The notes: a model not told the origin generated them from the sequence alone. A stretch of DNA of 64,000 nt from Paracraurococcus sp042666655 (GCF_042666655.1 NZ_JBHTDE010000005.1:1-64000), one strand, 5' to 3'; shown: positions 49,633 through 57,491, counted from the stretch's first letter. Translations and numbers: made by a program.

Positions 49633-50724
49633 ATGCGCCGAGGTCTGTTTTTCCTGCTGCTGCTGGCCGTCCTGCGCGGCACCGCCCAGGCCCAGCCCAC
49701 GCCGGAGGAGAGCGCCTATCGCGAGGTCTTCTCCGTCACCGCGCTCGGCGCCCCCAACCCCTCGCTCGCCGCCGCCGCCGCCTTCCGCCTGGCCTATCGC
49801 GGCGTCATGCCGAACGCGGCCTTCGCCCTGGCGCGCGACCCCGCCGGCCGGTCCGCCTGGGGCTATGCCGGCAGCGCCACCTCCCTCGCCGCGGCAGAGG
49901 CGGCGGCGCTGGCCAACTGCCAGCGCTCGCTGGCCCAGCTCCAGGCCGAATGCCGTATCCTGGCGCAGAATGCCGGCCGCCCCGGCGGCCCCGCCATCGC
50001 CGCGGTGGAGGGCGGGATCGGCCCCTTCCGCTGGGCCCCGATGCTGCTCCGCCGCGGCCCGCAGGCGGCGCGCGGGGTGCTGGTCTGGGGCCATGGCTAT
50101 GGCGGGCCGGAGCGCGACTACCGCGCCGCCTCGACCCCGCCCTTCGTCTCCCTGCTGAACGACAACGGCTGGGACGTGCTGCGCTTCGACCGGCACCCAG
50201 GCGATGATGGCCTCTATGCCAGCCTGCCGCGGCTCGTCGCCGGCCTGCCGGCGCTGCGCCAGGCCGGCTACCGGCGCATCCTGCTGGGCGGCCAGTCGCG
50301 CGGCGGCTGGCAGGCCATCATGGCGGCCAGCGAGGCGCCGGACCTGGTCGAGGCGGTGATCGCCACCGCCCCGGCGGCGCATGGCGAGGCCGGCCGCGGC
50401 AACAACCTGGGCGCCGCCGTCGACGATTTCCGCCGGCTACTGGCAGGCGTCCCGGCCGGCGGGCCGCGGCTCGCGCTGGTCTTCTTCGAAGGCGACGACT
50501 TCGACCCCGACCCCGAGCGCCGCGTGGCGATGCTAGAGGCCAAGGCCGGCGAGCGGAGCGTCCCGACCCTCGCCCTCTGGCCCATGCCGCCGCTGCGCGG
50601 CCATGGCGGGGCGAACGACCTGCGCTTCGCCCTGACCTATGCCGGCTGCCTGATCAGCCTGGTGCAGGCGCCCGAGGCGGCGGCCCCGCGCGGGGTGCGG
50701 CGGGCCGCCTGCGGTGGCGGCTGA
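49633..50724 (+). CDS. Secreted alpha/beta hydrolase-like protein with DUF4189-like segment
   Basis: 363 residues with an N-terminal signal peptide (LFFLLLLAVLRGTAQA). Residues about 60-110 resemble a DUF4189-type module (AWGYAGSATSLAAAEAAALANC). The rest looks like an alpha/beta hydrolase with GHGYGGPERD and nucleophile S222 in GGQSRGGWQAIM. Predicted periplasmic. It lies between leuS and DUF3576, where other alphaproteobacteria usually have no gene. Substrate unknown. Confidence 0.7.
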   Translation: MRRGLFFLLLLAVLRGTAQAQPTPEESAYREVFSVTALGAPNPSLAAAAAFRLAYRGVMPNAAFALARDPAGRSAWGYAGSATSLAAAEAAALANCQRSLAQLQAECRILAQNAGRPGGPAIAAVEGGIGPFRWAPMLLRRGPQAARGVLVWGHGYGGPERDYRAASTPPFVSLLNDNGWDVLRFDRHPGDDGLYASLPRLVAGLPALRQAGYRRILLGGQSRGGWQAIMAASEAPDLVEAVIATAPAAHGEAGRGNNLGAAVDDFRRLLAGVPAGGPRLALVFFEGDDFDPDPERRVAMLEAKAGERSVPTLALWPMPPLRGHGGANDLRFALTYAGCLISLVQAPEAAAPRGVRRAACGGG

Positions 50725-50825
50725 GCGGCCACCCAACCGGATGTGACGCGCATTCCGGTGCGCTCGCGGTCTCGTTCCAGGATCGGCGACGGCACCGGCA
50801 TTAGCCTCTTGGTGGAGGTTCTGTC

Positions 50826-51176
50826 ATGCGTTTCGCCCCTTTTCTGTTGCTTCCCATGCTGTTCGGCTGCACCGAGCCCGCCCCTGCACCCACCCAGGCG
50901 GAGCTCGACCTGCAGGCGGTGCGGGTCGTCTCGCTGTCCGGCCAGGCGCTGAGCTGGGAGGAACTGCGCGTCCATCCGGCGCTGCTGCAGCGCCCCTGCT
51001 CCGTCGGCACCCTGGTGAACGAGGAGGCGCAGATCGTCGGCTACTGCAGCCGCGGCAAGCAGTGCCGCACCAATGACTGGCGTCCGGTGACGGACGGCTG
51101 CGAGGCAGGCCGCGGCCCGGCCATGAGCCCCGTGCCGCCGGGCAGCAACGGGCTGGAGATCGCCGGGCGGCGGTGA
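50826..51176 (+). CDS. Small putative lipoprotein
   Basis: 116 residues. Lipoprotein signal MRFAPFLLLPMLFGC with a plausible lipobox (MLFGC, Cys15). The mature part has four further Cys (QRPCSVG, GYCSRGKQCR, DGCEAG), which could form disulfides. No family recognised. GGAGG precedes the ATG by about 7 nt. Confidence 0.65.
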   Translation: MRFAPFLLLPMLFGCTEPAPAPTQAELDLQAVRVVSLSGQALSWEELRVHPALLQRPCSVGTLVNEEAQIVGYCSRGKQCRTNDWRPVTDGCEAGRGPAMSPVPPGSNGLEIAGRR

Positions 51177-51177
51177 G

Positions 51178-51320
51178 GCAAGGCCAGAGCCGATACCTCC
51201 TCCGTTTTTCGGGGCTGGCACCTGCCACGTGGCCGCTGCCAGCCCTGAACAAGACATGGAGGGATATCGGAGGGGAAGACATTCCCTCCAGGTCTTCCGG
51301 CCCCTGCAGGATTCGCCGCG
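51178..51320. repeat. Palindromic intergenic element, copy F (diverged)
   Basis: After the lipoprotein gene. Starts GGCAAGGCCAG like copy B. The central hairpin is GGGCTGGCA (51212-51220), 3 nt, GCCACGTGGC (51224-51233), 3 nt, TGCCAGCCC (51237-51245). Relative to copies B-D both the core and the outer stem changed in pairs, keeping all base pairs. Followed by GGAGGG and CCCTCC segments. Confidence 0.65.
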
Positions 51321-51359
51321 CCACCTTGCGGACCGCGCGCCAGGGGGTACATCGGTGGC

Positions 51360-51782
51360 GTGCTTCACCTCATCAAACTGTCGGTCGGCCCGAAGGATGT
51401 CGGCCAGCTGCGCGACATCCAGGCCCGCCGTGCCGTGGTCGACCCGCCGTTGCGGCACCAGACCCGCATGGTACCGAAACGCGCGGCGGAGATCCTGGAG
51501 GGCGGCTCGATCTACTGGGTGGTCGCCGGCTTCCTGCAGGTCCGCCAGCGCATCATCGACATCCGCGCCGAGGCCTGGGACGACGGCAGCGCCTGCGCCG
51601 GGCTGGTGCTGGACCCCGTCCTGGTCCCGGTGGCGGCGCGGCAGACCCGGCCTTTCCAGGGCTGGCGCTACCTGGACCCCGCCGCTGCCCCGCCCGACAT
51701 CGCCGCCGGCGGTGAGGCCGAGGGGATCGAGGCGCTGCCGGAGCGGCTGCGGCAGGAATTGCGCGCGCTCGGCCTGCTGTAG
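51360..51782 (+). CDS. DUF1489 family protein
   Basis: 140 residues starting (GTG) MLHLIKLSVGPKDVGQLRDIQ and containing MVPKRAAEILEGGSIYWVV and RPFQGWRYLDP, the known DUF1489 pattern of alphaproteobacteria. Function unknown. Convergent with the DUF3576 lipoprotein across a terminator-like hairpin. Confidence 0.88.
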   Translation: MLHLIKLSVGPKDVGQLRDIQARRAVVDPPLRHQTRMVPKRAAEILEGGSIYWVVAGFLQVRQRIIDIRAEAWDDGSACAGLVLDPVLVPVAARQTRPFQGWRYLDPAAAPPDIAAGGEAEGIEALPERLRQELRALGLL

Positions 51783-51808
51783 CCGGGCCGGCATGGCCTG
51801 AAATGCAA

Positions 51809-51832
51809 AAGGCCGGGCAGGGCCCCGGCCTT
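51809..51832 (-). terminator. Bidirectional terminator between DUF1489 and DUF3576 genes
   Basis: Perfect 9-bp stem AAGGCCGGG / CCCGGCCTT with a 6-nt loop. On the minus strand TTTT follows, so it fits an intrinsic terminator of the DUF3576 gene; it also sits 27 nt past the plus-strand DUF1489 stop. Confidence 0.7.
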
Positions 51833-51858
51833 CCGATTGGGCGGTTCTGTCGCCTGGT

Positions 51859-52392
51859 TCAGCGCGCGGCCGACTGGCTCCGCAGCTCGCGCGCCCGGGC
51901 GAGGACCTTGTCCTCCATGTCCGCATTGGTCGAGGCGGAAACCGGGCTGTCGATCCACTGGCCGCGTTCCAGGGTCTGGCGGAACAGCTGCACCTTCACC
52001 CCGTCCGACCGCAGCTGCCGGCCGAGCACATAGGCCTGGGCGCGGAAGCGTTCGTTGGTGGCGCCGGCCGGGGTGTACCAGTCGGTGATGATGGTGCCGC
52101 CGAAGGGGTCGGCCGAGGCCAGCGGCATGAAGGACAGGGTATCCAGCGTGGCGCGCCAGAGATAGGCGTTCACCGAGAGCCCGGCGCCGCCACCGGCCGC
52201 GGCCTCCCGCGCCTCCCGGTCCTTGTCCACGCCAAAGACGACGATGCCGGCACTGGCGCCCTGCGGCCGGTTGCGTGCCACGTTGCCGCGATAATCGCCG
52301 TATTCGTCGTTGCTGACGAGGCGCTGGTTGGAATCGCCGCAGGCTGCAAGCAGCGGAAGGGCGGTTGCGACGACGGCGAGGAAAGGTTTCAT
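51859..52392 (-). CDS. DUF3576 lipoprotein
   Basis: 177 residues with lipoprotein signal MKPFLAVVATALPLLAAC (lipobox LAAC, Cys18). Body shows VNAYLWRATLDTLSFMPLASADPFGGTIITDWY, the DUF3576 hallmark. Probable envelope lipoprotein of unknown role. In many relatives it directly precedes leuS; here about 2.4 kb of other genes intervene. Confidence 0.9.
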   Translation of the reverse strand: MKPFLAVVATALPLLAACGDSNQRLVSNDEYGDYRGNVARNRPQGASAGIVVFGVDKDREAREAAAGGGAGLSVNAYLWRATLDTLSFMPLASADPFGGTIITDWYTPAGATNERFRAQAYVLGRQLRSDGVKVQLFRQTLERGQWIDSPVSASTNADMEDKVLARARELRSQSAAR

Positions 52393-52472
52393 GGCCGGCG
52401 CACTATGGGCAAGTCCCGGCACTGATCAAGCCCCAATTGCCGGCGTGAACCTTGCCTGAACATAAACACAGA

Positions 52473-52506
52473 GAAGGGGCGGCGGATTGCTCCGCCGCCC
52501 CCCTTC
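52473..52506 (-). terminator. Terminator of the porin gene
   Basis: Perfect 11-bp stem GGGGCGGCGGA (52476-52486) and TCCGCCGCCCC with loop TTGC, 30 nt beyond the porin stop on the minus strand. A T-rich stretch (TTCTCTGTGTTT) follows in that direction. Confidence 0.75.
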
Positions 52507-52534
52507 GCGTGGCTGGGTCCGAAGACCCGGCCAA

Positions 52535-53953
52535 TCAGAAGGCGATACGGGTGCCCAGGATGAAGACCTTCGCGGTGGCCTTGTCCTGCGTGCCCGGGTT
52601 GCTGGGGTCGAGGTCGCGGCCACGCTCGGCCACCGTGTAGCTGCTGTACTCGGCGACGATGTCCATGCCCGGAGCCAGGCGGTAGTTGGCGCCGAAGCCG
52701 TAGCCGAGGCGGCGCATCAGGCCCGCACCGAAGCCACCCGAACCGGGCGCCGCGGTGTTGGCGACCAGGCCGGTCCGGCTGCCGGCATTGGCGGAAGCCG
52801 CGCTGAACGAGCTGCGGCTATTGCCTTCGACCGTCTGCATCACGTAGTTGCCGCCGAAGGTGAACGGACCCGCGGTGTAGCTGGCGCCAGCGAAGATCTG
52901 GTCCATGGGACGGTCACCGCGGAGGGTGTTGCCCCAGAAGAAGTTGCTGTCGCCGTGCTCGTACTGCGCGCCGGCGGTGAAGCCGTAGGCGGTGGCCTGC
53001 GCACCGATCTGGTAGACGTTCAGGTTGTTGAAGACGCGGGCCTGGGTGCCCTGCACCGTCAGCTCGCGGGCCGCGGTGGAGCCGACATAGCCGCCGGTGA
53101 CGGACAGGCCGACGCCGGCCAGGCTGCCGCGCCAACGGGCCGCCGCCTGGTATTCATTGCGGCGGACCGCCTGGTTCGGGCCGGCGAAGGCGATGCCGTT
53201 GGCCGAGGCGCCGGTGAAGGCGTAGGAGCTGTCGCAGAAACCGCTGGACTGGTTGGTCGAGCAGCCGGTGTCCTCGCCTTCGTTGTAGTTCAGCGCGAAG
53301 GAGCCACCGAAGTCGAAGCCGAAGAACTGCGGCGACAGGTAGATGATCTTCGTCGAGTCGCCGAGGGCACCCGGCGAGGTCGTCGTGCGGTCGTTCGACT
53401 GGCGGGTCACGAAGGACTCGCGGTCGCCGTACACGCCGCCGGTGCCGAAGTTGGTGATGACGCCCGAGTTCATCAGGCCGCCGACCGGTCCGTCCTCGTC
53501 ACCGAAGCGGATCTGGCCATACTTCGGCGAGGCGACGAAGGCGTAGTATTCGTCGATTGAGGCAGTGGTCTTGCCGGTGCTGGCGCGCTGCTGGACGAAG
53601 TTGCGGCCTTCCTGCTGGTTGAAGCCGATCTCGATCACGGCGCCGTAGGACATGCCGTTGGCGGTCTTGCCGTTGACGAAGACATGCACTTCGGCGTCGG
53701 TGCTGAAGTCGTTCTTGTCCAGCCGGGCGATGCTGCCGGTGCTGTCGGGCGGCAGGTTGTTGGTGGCGCCGCCGCCCGTCGTCGTAAGCGTCGACGGAAC
53801 CGTCGAGTTACGGCCGGACTGCTGCGTGTAGCCGTAATACGCCCGGAAGAAGCCGCCGATCCGGACGGTCGGGGCTTCCTGCGCCGCCGCGAAGGACGGG
53901 GCCAGGAGCGCCGCGCCGACCACCGCGGTCGTACCCAGCAGAATCTTACGCAT
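52535..53953 (-). CDS. Outer-membrane porin
   Basis: 472-residue beta-barrel porin. Signal peptide MRKILLGTTAVVGAALLAPSFAAAQ, then alternating strands such as VRIGGFFRAYYGYT, YGQIRFGDEDG and VGLSVTGGYVGST, ending in Phe (ILGTRIAF) as needed for BAM recognition. GAGGAGGA before ATG 53953 is a strong ribosome site, fitting an abundant protein. Closest type: Gram-negative porin of Rhodospirillales. Pore selectivity unknown. Confidence 0.92.
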   Translation of the reverse strand: MRKILLGTTAVVGAALLAPSFAAAQEAPTVRIGGFFRAYYGYTQQSGRNSTVPSTLTTTGGGATNNLPPDSTGSIARLDKNDFSTDAEVHVFVNGKTANGMSYGAVIEIGFNQQEGRNFVQQRASTGKTTASIDEYYAFVASPKYGQIRFGDEDGPVGGLMNSGVITNFGTGGVYGDRESFVTRQSNDRTTTSPGALGDSTKIIYLSPQFFGFDFGGSFALNYNEGEDTGCSTNQSSGFCDSSYAFTGASANGIAFAGPNQAVRRNEYQAAARWRGSLAGVGLSVTGGYVGSTAARELTVQGTQARVFNNLNVYQIGAQATAYGFTAGAQYEHGDSNFFWGNTLRGDRPMDQIFAGASYTAGPFTFGGNYVMQTVEGNSRSSFSAASANAGSRTGLVANTAAPGSGGFGAGLMRRLGYGFGANYRLAPGMDIVAEYSSYTVAERGRDLDPSNPGTQDKATAKVFILGTRIAF

Positions 53954-54073
53954 CTCAATCCTCCTCACGCGCCGGACGCGCCCGGCTGTTCCCTTGACCC
54001 GCCCGCCCCCCTGGCAGGAAACCTGCGCCCACGGTGGCTCGCGCCAACGCCGGATGCACCCGGGCCCCGGTGG

Positions 54074-54103
54074 ACTATGGTGCAGCGGAACAAACCCCGG
54101 CAA
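54074..54103 (-). promoter_or_regulatory. Candidate porin promoter
   Basis: Minus strand TTGCCG (54103-54098), 18-nt spacer, CATAGT (54079-54074), giving a leader of about 115 nt before the porin ATG. Motif quality is moderate. Confidence 0.3.
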
Positions 54104-54140
54104 CCGCCTGCGTGGCGGGACCGCGACATCCCTGAAACAC

Positions 54141-54158
54141 TGTGGCCGCTTCGCCACA
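54141..54158 (-). terminator. Small hairpin after the ThiE-like gene
   Basis: TGTGGC, loop CGCTTC, GCCACA; 6-bp stem about 20 nt past the stop of the minus-strand ThiE-like gene. No T-run. Confidence 0.3.
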
Positions 54159-54177
54159 TGCGGGTGACGCAACCGAG

Positions 54178-54768
54178 TTACGCGCCAGGCGGGTGGCCAA
54201 ATCCGGAAATCGCCGCGAACCCCGCCGCCCGGCGTGGCAGCCGGCCGGCATTCGCCACCCCGACGCCGCCCAGCGCCACCACCGGCCGCCCCGCCCGCGC
54301 CGCCAGCGCGGCCCAGCGCAATGGGCCAAGCGTCGCGGCGCCCGGATGGCTGGCGGTGGGGAAGACCGGCGACAGCAGCACCGCATCGGCGCCGAGCCGC
54401 CGCGCCCGGGCCAGCCCGGCCCGGCCATGCGCCGCCACGGTCAGCAGCAGCGGCCGCCGCTGGCGGGCCAGCAGGAAGGGCAACAGGGCCGCGCTCGTCC
54501 GGCGGTCCGGCACATGCAGGCCGGCGCCGTGCCGCAGCGCCAGCCGCCCGTCGCCGGCCACCAGCAGCAGCAACCGCCGCCGCCGGACGATCGCCGCCAG
54601 CCCGGCGAGCACCGCCGGCGCCAGGCCGCGCGCCAGCACCGCGGCGCCGGGCGGCAGCCGCGCCGCGGCAGCGCGCGGGTCGGGCAGCCGGGCGGGGTCG
54701 GACAGCAGGAAAAGCTTCGGCACCCCGCGCGGCTTGAGCCGGCGCGCCAGCGCCTCTAGCGTCCGCAT
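54178..54768 (-). CDS. Thiamine phosphate synthase/TenI family protein
   Basis: 196-residue TIM-barrel of the ThiE/TenI group. C-terminal half is diagnostic: LGADAVLLSPVFPTASHPGAATLG and RPVVALGGVGVANAGRLPRRAAGFAAISGF, with the phosphate-binding Gly-rich loop. The N-terminal half is arginine/leucine-rich and diverged. Whether it makes thiamine phosphate or acts like TenI cannot be decided; no other thi gene is nearby. Its ATG lies 3 nt from the start codon of yggS on the other strand. Confidence 0.82.
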   Translation of the reverse strand: MRTLEALARRLKPRGVPKLFLLSDPARLPDPRAAAARLPPGAAVLARGLAPAVLAGLAAIVRRRRLLLLVAGDGRLALRHGAGLHVPDRRTSAALLPFLLARQRRPLLLTVAAHGRAGLARARRLGADAVLLSPVFPTASHPGAATLGPLRWAALAARAGRPVVALGGVGVANAGRLPRRAAGFAAISGFGHPPGA

Positions 54769-54771
54769 CGC

Positions 54772-55443
54772 ATGACCCAAGCCGATGACATCGTCCACAA
54801 CCTCGCCCAGATCCGCGCCAGGATCGCCGAGGCCACCGCCCGCGCCAACCGCCCGGCCGGGTCGGTGACCCTGGTCGCCGTGTCCAAGACCCATCCGGCC
54901 GCGGCGGTCGAGGCCGCGCTCGCCGCCGGGCAGCGCTGCTTCGGGGAGAACCGGGTGCAGGAGGCGGATGGCAAATTCCCCGCCCTCCGCCCCGCCTGGC
55001 CCGACCTGCGCCTGCATGTCATCGGCGCGCTGCAGACCAACAAGGCGCGCGACGCGGTGCGGCTGGCGGACGTGATCGAAAGCCTGGACCGGCCGAAGCT
55101 GGCCACCGCCCTGGCCGAGGCCATGGCGCGGGAGGGCCGCCGGCCCGACTGCCTGGTGCAGGTGAATGTGGGGGAGGAGCCGCAGAAGGCCGGCATCCTG
55201 CCCGCCGACACGGACGCCTTCCTGGCCGAGTGCGCGGCGCTGGGCCTGCCGGTGACCGGGCTGATGTGCATCCCGCCGGCCGAGGGCGACCCGCGGCGGC
55301 ATTTCGACTGGCTGGCGGGGCGCGCCGCGAGGCACGGGCTGGCGGTGGTCTCGATGGGCATGAGCGGGGATTTCGAGGCGGCGATCGGCTGCGGCGCGAC
55401 GCATGTCAGGGTTGGGTCGGCGATCTTCGGGGCGCGGGGGTAG
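54772..55443 (+). CDS. yggS: YggS-type PLP homeostasis protein
   Basis: PLP-binding protein of the alanine-racemase-like fold, 223 residues, buffering pyridoxal phosphate. VAVSKTHPAAAVEAAL holds the PLP Lys near residue 39, and FGENRVQEADGKF, GLMCIPP and SMGMSGDFEAAIGCGATHVRVGSAIFG are family signatures. Divergent from the ThiE-like gene with only 3 bp between start codons. Followed by a full repeat element (copy D). Confidence 0.94.
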   Translation: MTQADDIVHNLAQIRARIAEATARANRPAGSVTLVAVSKTHPAAAVEAALAAGQRCFGENRVQEADGKFPALRPAWPDLRLHVIGALQTNKARDAVRLADVIESLDRPKLATALAEAMAREGRRPDCLVQVNVGEEPQKAGILPADTDAFLAECAALGLPVTGLMCIPPAEGDPRRHFDWLAGRAARHGLAVVSMGMSGDFEAAIGCGATHVRVGSAIFGARG

Positions 55444-55597
55444 AGGCCAGGGAGGAGGTATCCTCCCTGGACCCTCCTCTGTTTCTGGGCGTTGGCACCT
55501 GCCGCGCGGCGAATGCCAAGCCCACGAAAAGGAAGGATGGGGTTGGACGCATGCGTCCAACGGGGAGGGAATACTTTTCCTCCCCAAGCTTCCTTTC
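55444..55597. repeat. Palindromic intergenic element, copy D
   Basis: Fills the gap between yggS and the transpeptidase gene. Hairpin CCAGGGAGGA-GGTA-TCCTCCCTGG (55447-55470, perfect 10 bp); central structure TTGGCA (55492-55497), 3 nt, GCCGCGCGGC (55501-55510), 3 nt, TGCCAA (55514-55519); palindrome TTGGACGCATGCGTCCAA (55543-55560); last hairpin GGGGAGG/CCTCCCC (55562-55585). The 18-bp palindrome is on the other side of the core compared with copy C, so this copy is inverted. Confidence 0.75.
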
Positions 55598-56107
55598 TCA
55601 GGCCAGCCGCACCTCGATCCCCGTCAGCCCCGCCGCCAGCGCCGCCCGCAGGTCGCGCTCGGCCAGCGCCACGCAGCCTTCGGTCGGCGCCAGGTCGGGC
55701 CGGGCGAGATGCACGAAGATCGCGCTGCCGCGGCCGCGCACCACCGGCGCGTCGTTCCAGCCGAGCACCCCGACCAGGTCATAGAGGCTGTCCTCGCGCC
55801 ACAGATGCTCGTGCCGCGCGTCGTAGGGCAGCCGGACCCGCTGGTTGTAGGCCCGGTCGGCGGGGTCGTCGCACCAGCCATCCGCCGGCGAGAGCGGCTC
55901 GACCGGCACCCGGCAGGCCGGGGCGGCGACGCGGTCGGCACGGTAGAAGACCCGCCGCAGCGGCAACAGCCCGGCCGGGGTCGCCCCGTCGCCCTCCTGC
56001 TTCCGGGCGCTGATGCCGCCCTTGCCGAGGGCGCAGCGCCAGGCATGCGGGCCCAGCCGGAGGATGCGGTCCGGCCCGACCGTGGCCTGGCCAGGATCGG
56101 GTCGCAT
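55598..56107 (-). CDS. L,D-transpeptidase (YkuD domain)
   Basis: 169 residues, probably all a YkuD catalytic domain: GRGSAIFVHLARPDLAPTEGCVAL contains H133 and active Cys C145 in the H-x11-T-x-G-C arrangement. Such enzymes make 3-3 peptidoglycan links or anchor proteins. No signal peptide is evident at this start, which is unusual for a periplasmic enzyme; some family members of this short type are annotated likewise. Start overlaps the ribA stop (TGATG). Confidence 0.88.
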   Translation of the reverse strand: MRPDPGQATVGPDRILRLGPHAWRCALGKGGISARKQEGDGATPAGLLPLRRVFYRADRVAAPACRVPVEPLSPADGWCDDPADRAYNQRVRLPYDARHEHLWREDSLYDLVGVLGWNDAPVVRGRGSAIFVHLARPDLAPTEGCVALAERDLRAALAAGLTGIEVRLA

Positions 56108-57273
56108 CAGGCCAACAGATGGCCGAAGCGGCGCGCCTTGGTCTCCAGGTAGCCGTCGTTCACCCCGTTGCCGGGGTAGGAATGCTGCACCCGCCCCTCC
56201 ACCCCGATGCCGCAGGCGGCCAGCGCCGCCAGCTTCTCCGGGTTGTTGGTCAGCAGCCGGACGCGCTCGATCCCCAGCTGCTGCAGCATGGTGGCGGCGA
56301 CCAGGAAATTGCGCTCATCCGCGCCCCAACCCAGCGCGCGGTTGGCGTCCAGCGTGTCCAGCCCGGTATCCTGCAGCGCATAGGCGCGCAGCTTGTTGAC
56401 CAGGCCGATGCCCCGGCCTTCCTGCGCCAGGTAGATCAGCACGCCGGCCCCCTCGGCCGCCATGCGGCGGATGGCGCCCTGCAATTGCGGCCCGCAGTCG
56501 CAGCGCAGCGAGCCCAGCAGGTCGCCGGTGAAGCATTCGGAATGCATCCGGGCGAGCGGCGCGGCGGCGCCGGGCAGTGCTTCCTCCGGCCGGCCGATCA
56601 GGATGGCCAGGTGCTCGATCCCGCCATCGGCGGCGCGGAAGGCGATGACCCGGGCATCCGGCGCGGCTTCCAGCGGCACCGCGGCTTCGGCCACCCGGCG
56701 CAGGCTGGCGGCGGCGCCGGCCGGATAGGCGAGGACCTGCTCGGCCTCCACCGTCAGCAGGTCGTGCCGCAGCAGGCCGGGGGCGTCCTTCACCGGGGCG
56801 GCGACCAGGGCGGGCAGCAGCCGGCCCAGCTTGCCCAGGGCCAGGGCGGCGCCGGCCAAGGCGGGGGCCGGCTGGCGGTCCAGCCTGGTGCCCTCGGGCA
56901 GCAGGGTCGCGGCAGTGGGATCTGCCAGGCTGCGCAGCGCCTCGGGCGTGAACAGCGCAGGCGGCAGGCGCAGCGCCACCGCGGCTTCCTCCGAGCGGAG
57001 GCCGGCGAAGGGGGCCACCACGGCGGCGCGGCTGGGGGCGAGCAACAGGACCGGCGGGGTGCGGGCGAGCGTCGCGAGGGTCGCGAGGCCCTGGGCGCCG
57101 ACCGTCTCCGCCGCTGCAAGCAGCAACATCTCCCCGGCCCCGCGCAGCAGGACGGGCGTGCCCCGGCGCAGGTCCGACGCGGCGCGGTGCACCGCGCGCA
57201 GGGCAAGCGCCACGGCATCCGGGCCCGCCATGGATGCAACCAGATCTGTATCCGAGGGTACGGGGGTGGTCAT
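56107..57273 (-). CDS. ribA: GTP cyclohydrolase II with diverged N-terminal domain
   Basis: First step of riboflavin synthesis from GTP. Residues about 200-388 are a complete GTP cyclohydrolase II, with Zn ligands C247, C258, C260 (HSECFTGDLLGSLRCDC), YLAQEGRGIGLVNKLRAYALQ and GVNDGYLETKARRFGHLL. Residues 1-190 resemble a decayed DHBP-synthase (RibB) module without its acidic active-site loop, so only the GTP cyclohydrolase step is expected. Start MTTPVPSD. Coupled to the YkuD gene. Confidence 0.92.
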   Translation of the reverse strand: MTTPVPSDTDLVASMAGPDAVALALRAVHRAASDLRRGTPVLLRGAGEMLLLAAAETVGAQGLATLATLARTPPVLLLAPSRAAVVAPFAGLRSEEAAVALRLPPALFTPEALRSLADPTAATLLPEGTRLDRQPAPALAGAALALGKLGRLLPALVAAPVKDAPGLLRHDLLTVEAEQVLAYPAGAAASLRRVAEAAVPLEAAPDARVIAFRAADGGIEHLAILIGRPEEALPGAAAPLARMHSECFTGDLLGSLRCDCGPQLQGAIRRMAAEGAGVLIYLAQEGRGIGLVNKLRAYALQDTGLDTLDANRALGWGADERNFLVAATMLQQLGIERVRLLTNNPEKLAALAACGIGVEGRVQHSYPGNGVNDGYLETKARRFGHLLA

Positions 57274-57491
57274 GTTCACGACTGTAGGTCCATGGTCTGC
57301 GCATGGCGCCTGGGGAATGTGGCACCGAAGCGGCGGCTGACAGGAGGGTGAACGAAATATTCCATTTCTCTCTGCCGCTTGCGCGAAACGGGATAGAAGG
57401 GCCATCTAAAACTTGACAACGGCGCCATAGCTTCGCCATCGACCCAGGCTAGGTGCGTCGAACTGAACAACTGACGTAACTGGGAGAAGGC

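Noticed and set aside
54769..55587. N-terminal extension of the ThiE-like frame across yggS
   Set aside because: Lies antisense to yggS and has shadow composition; the TIM-barrel starts at MRTLEAL.
57413..57441. TTGACA upstream of the response regulator as a promoter
   Set aside because: No acceptable -10 at 16-18 nt; only the -35 hexamer matches.
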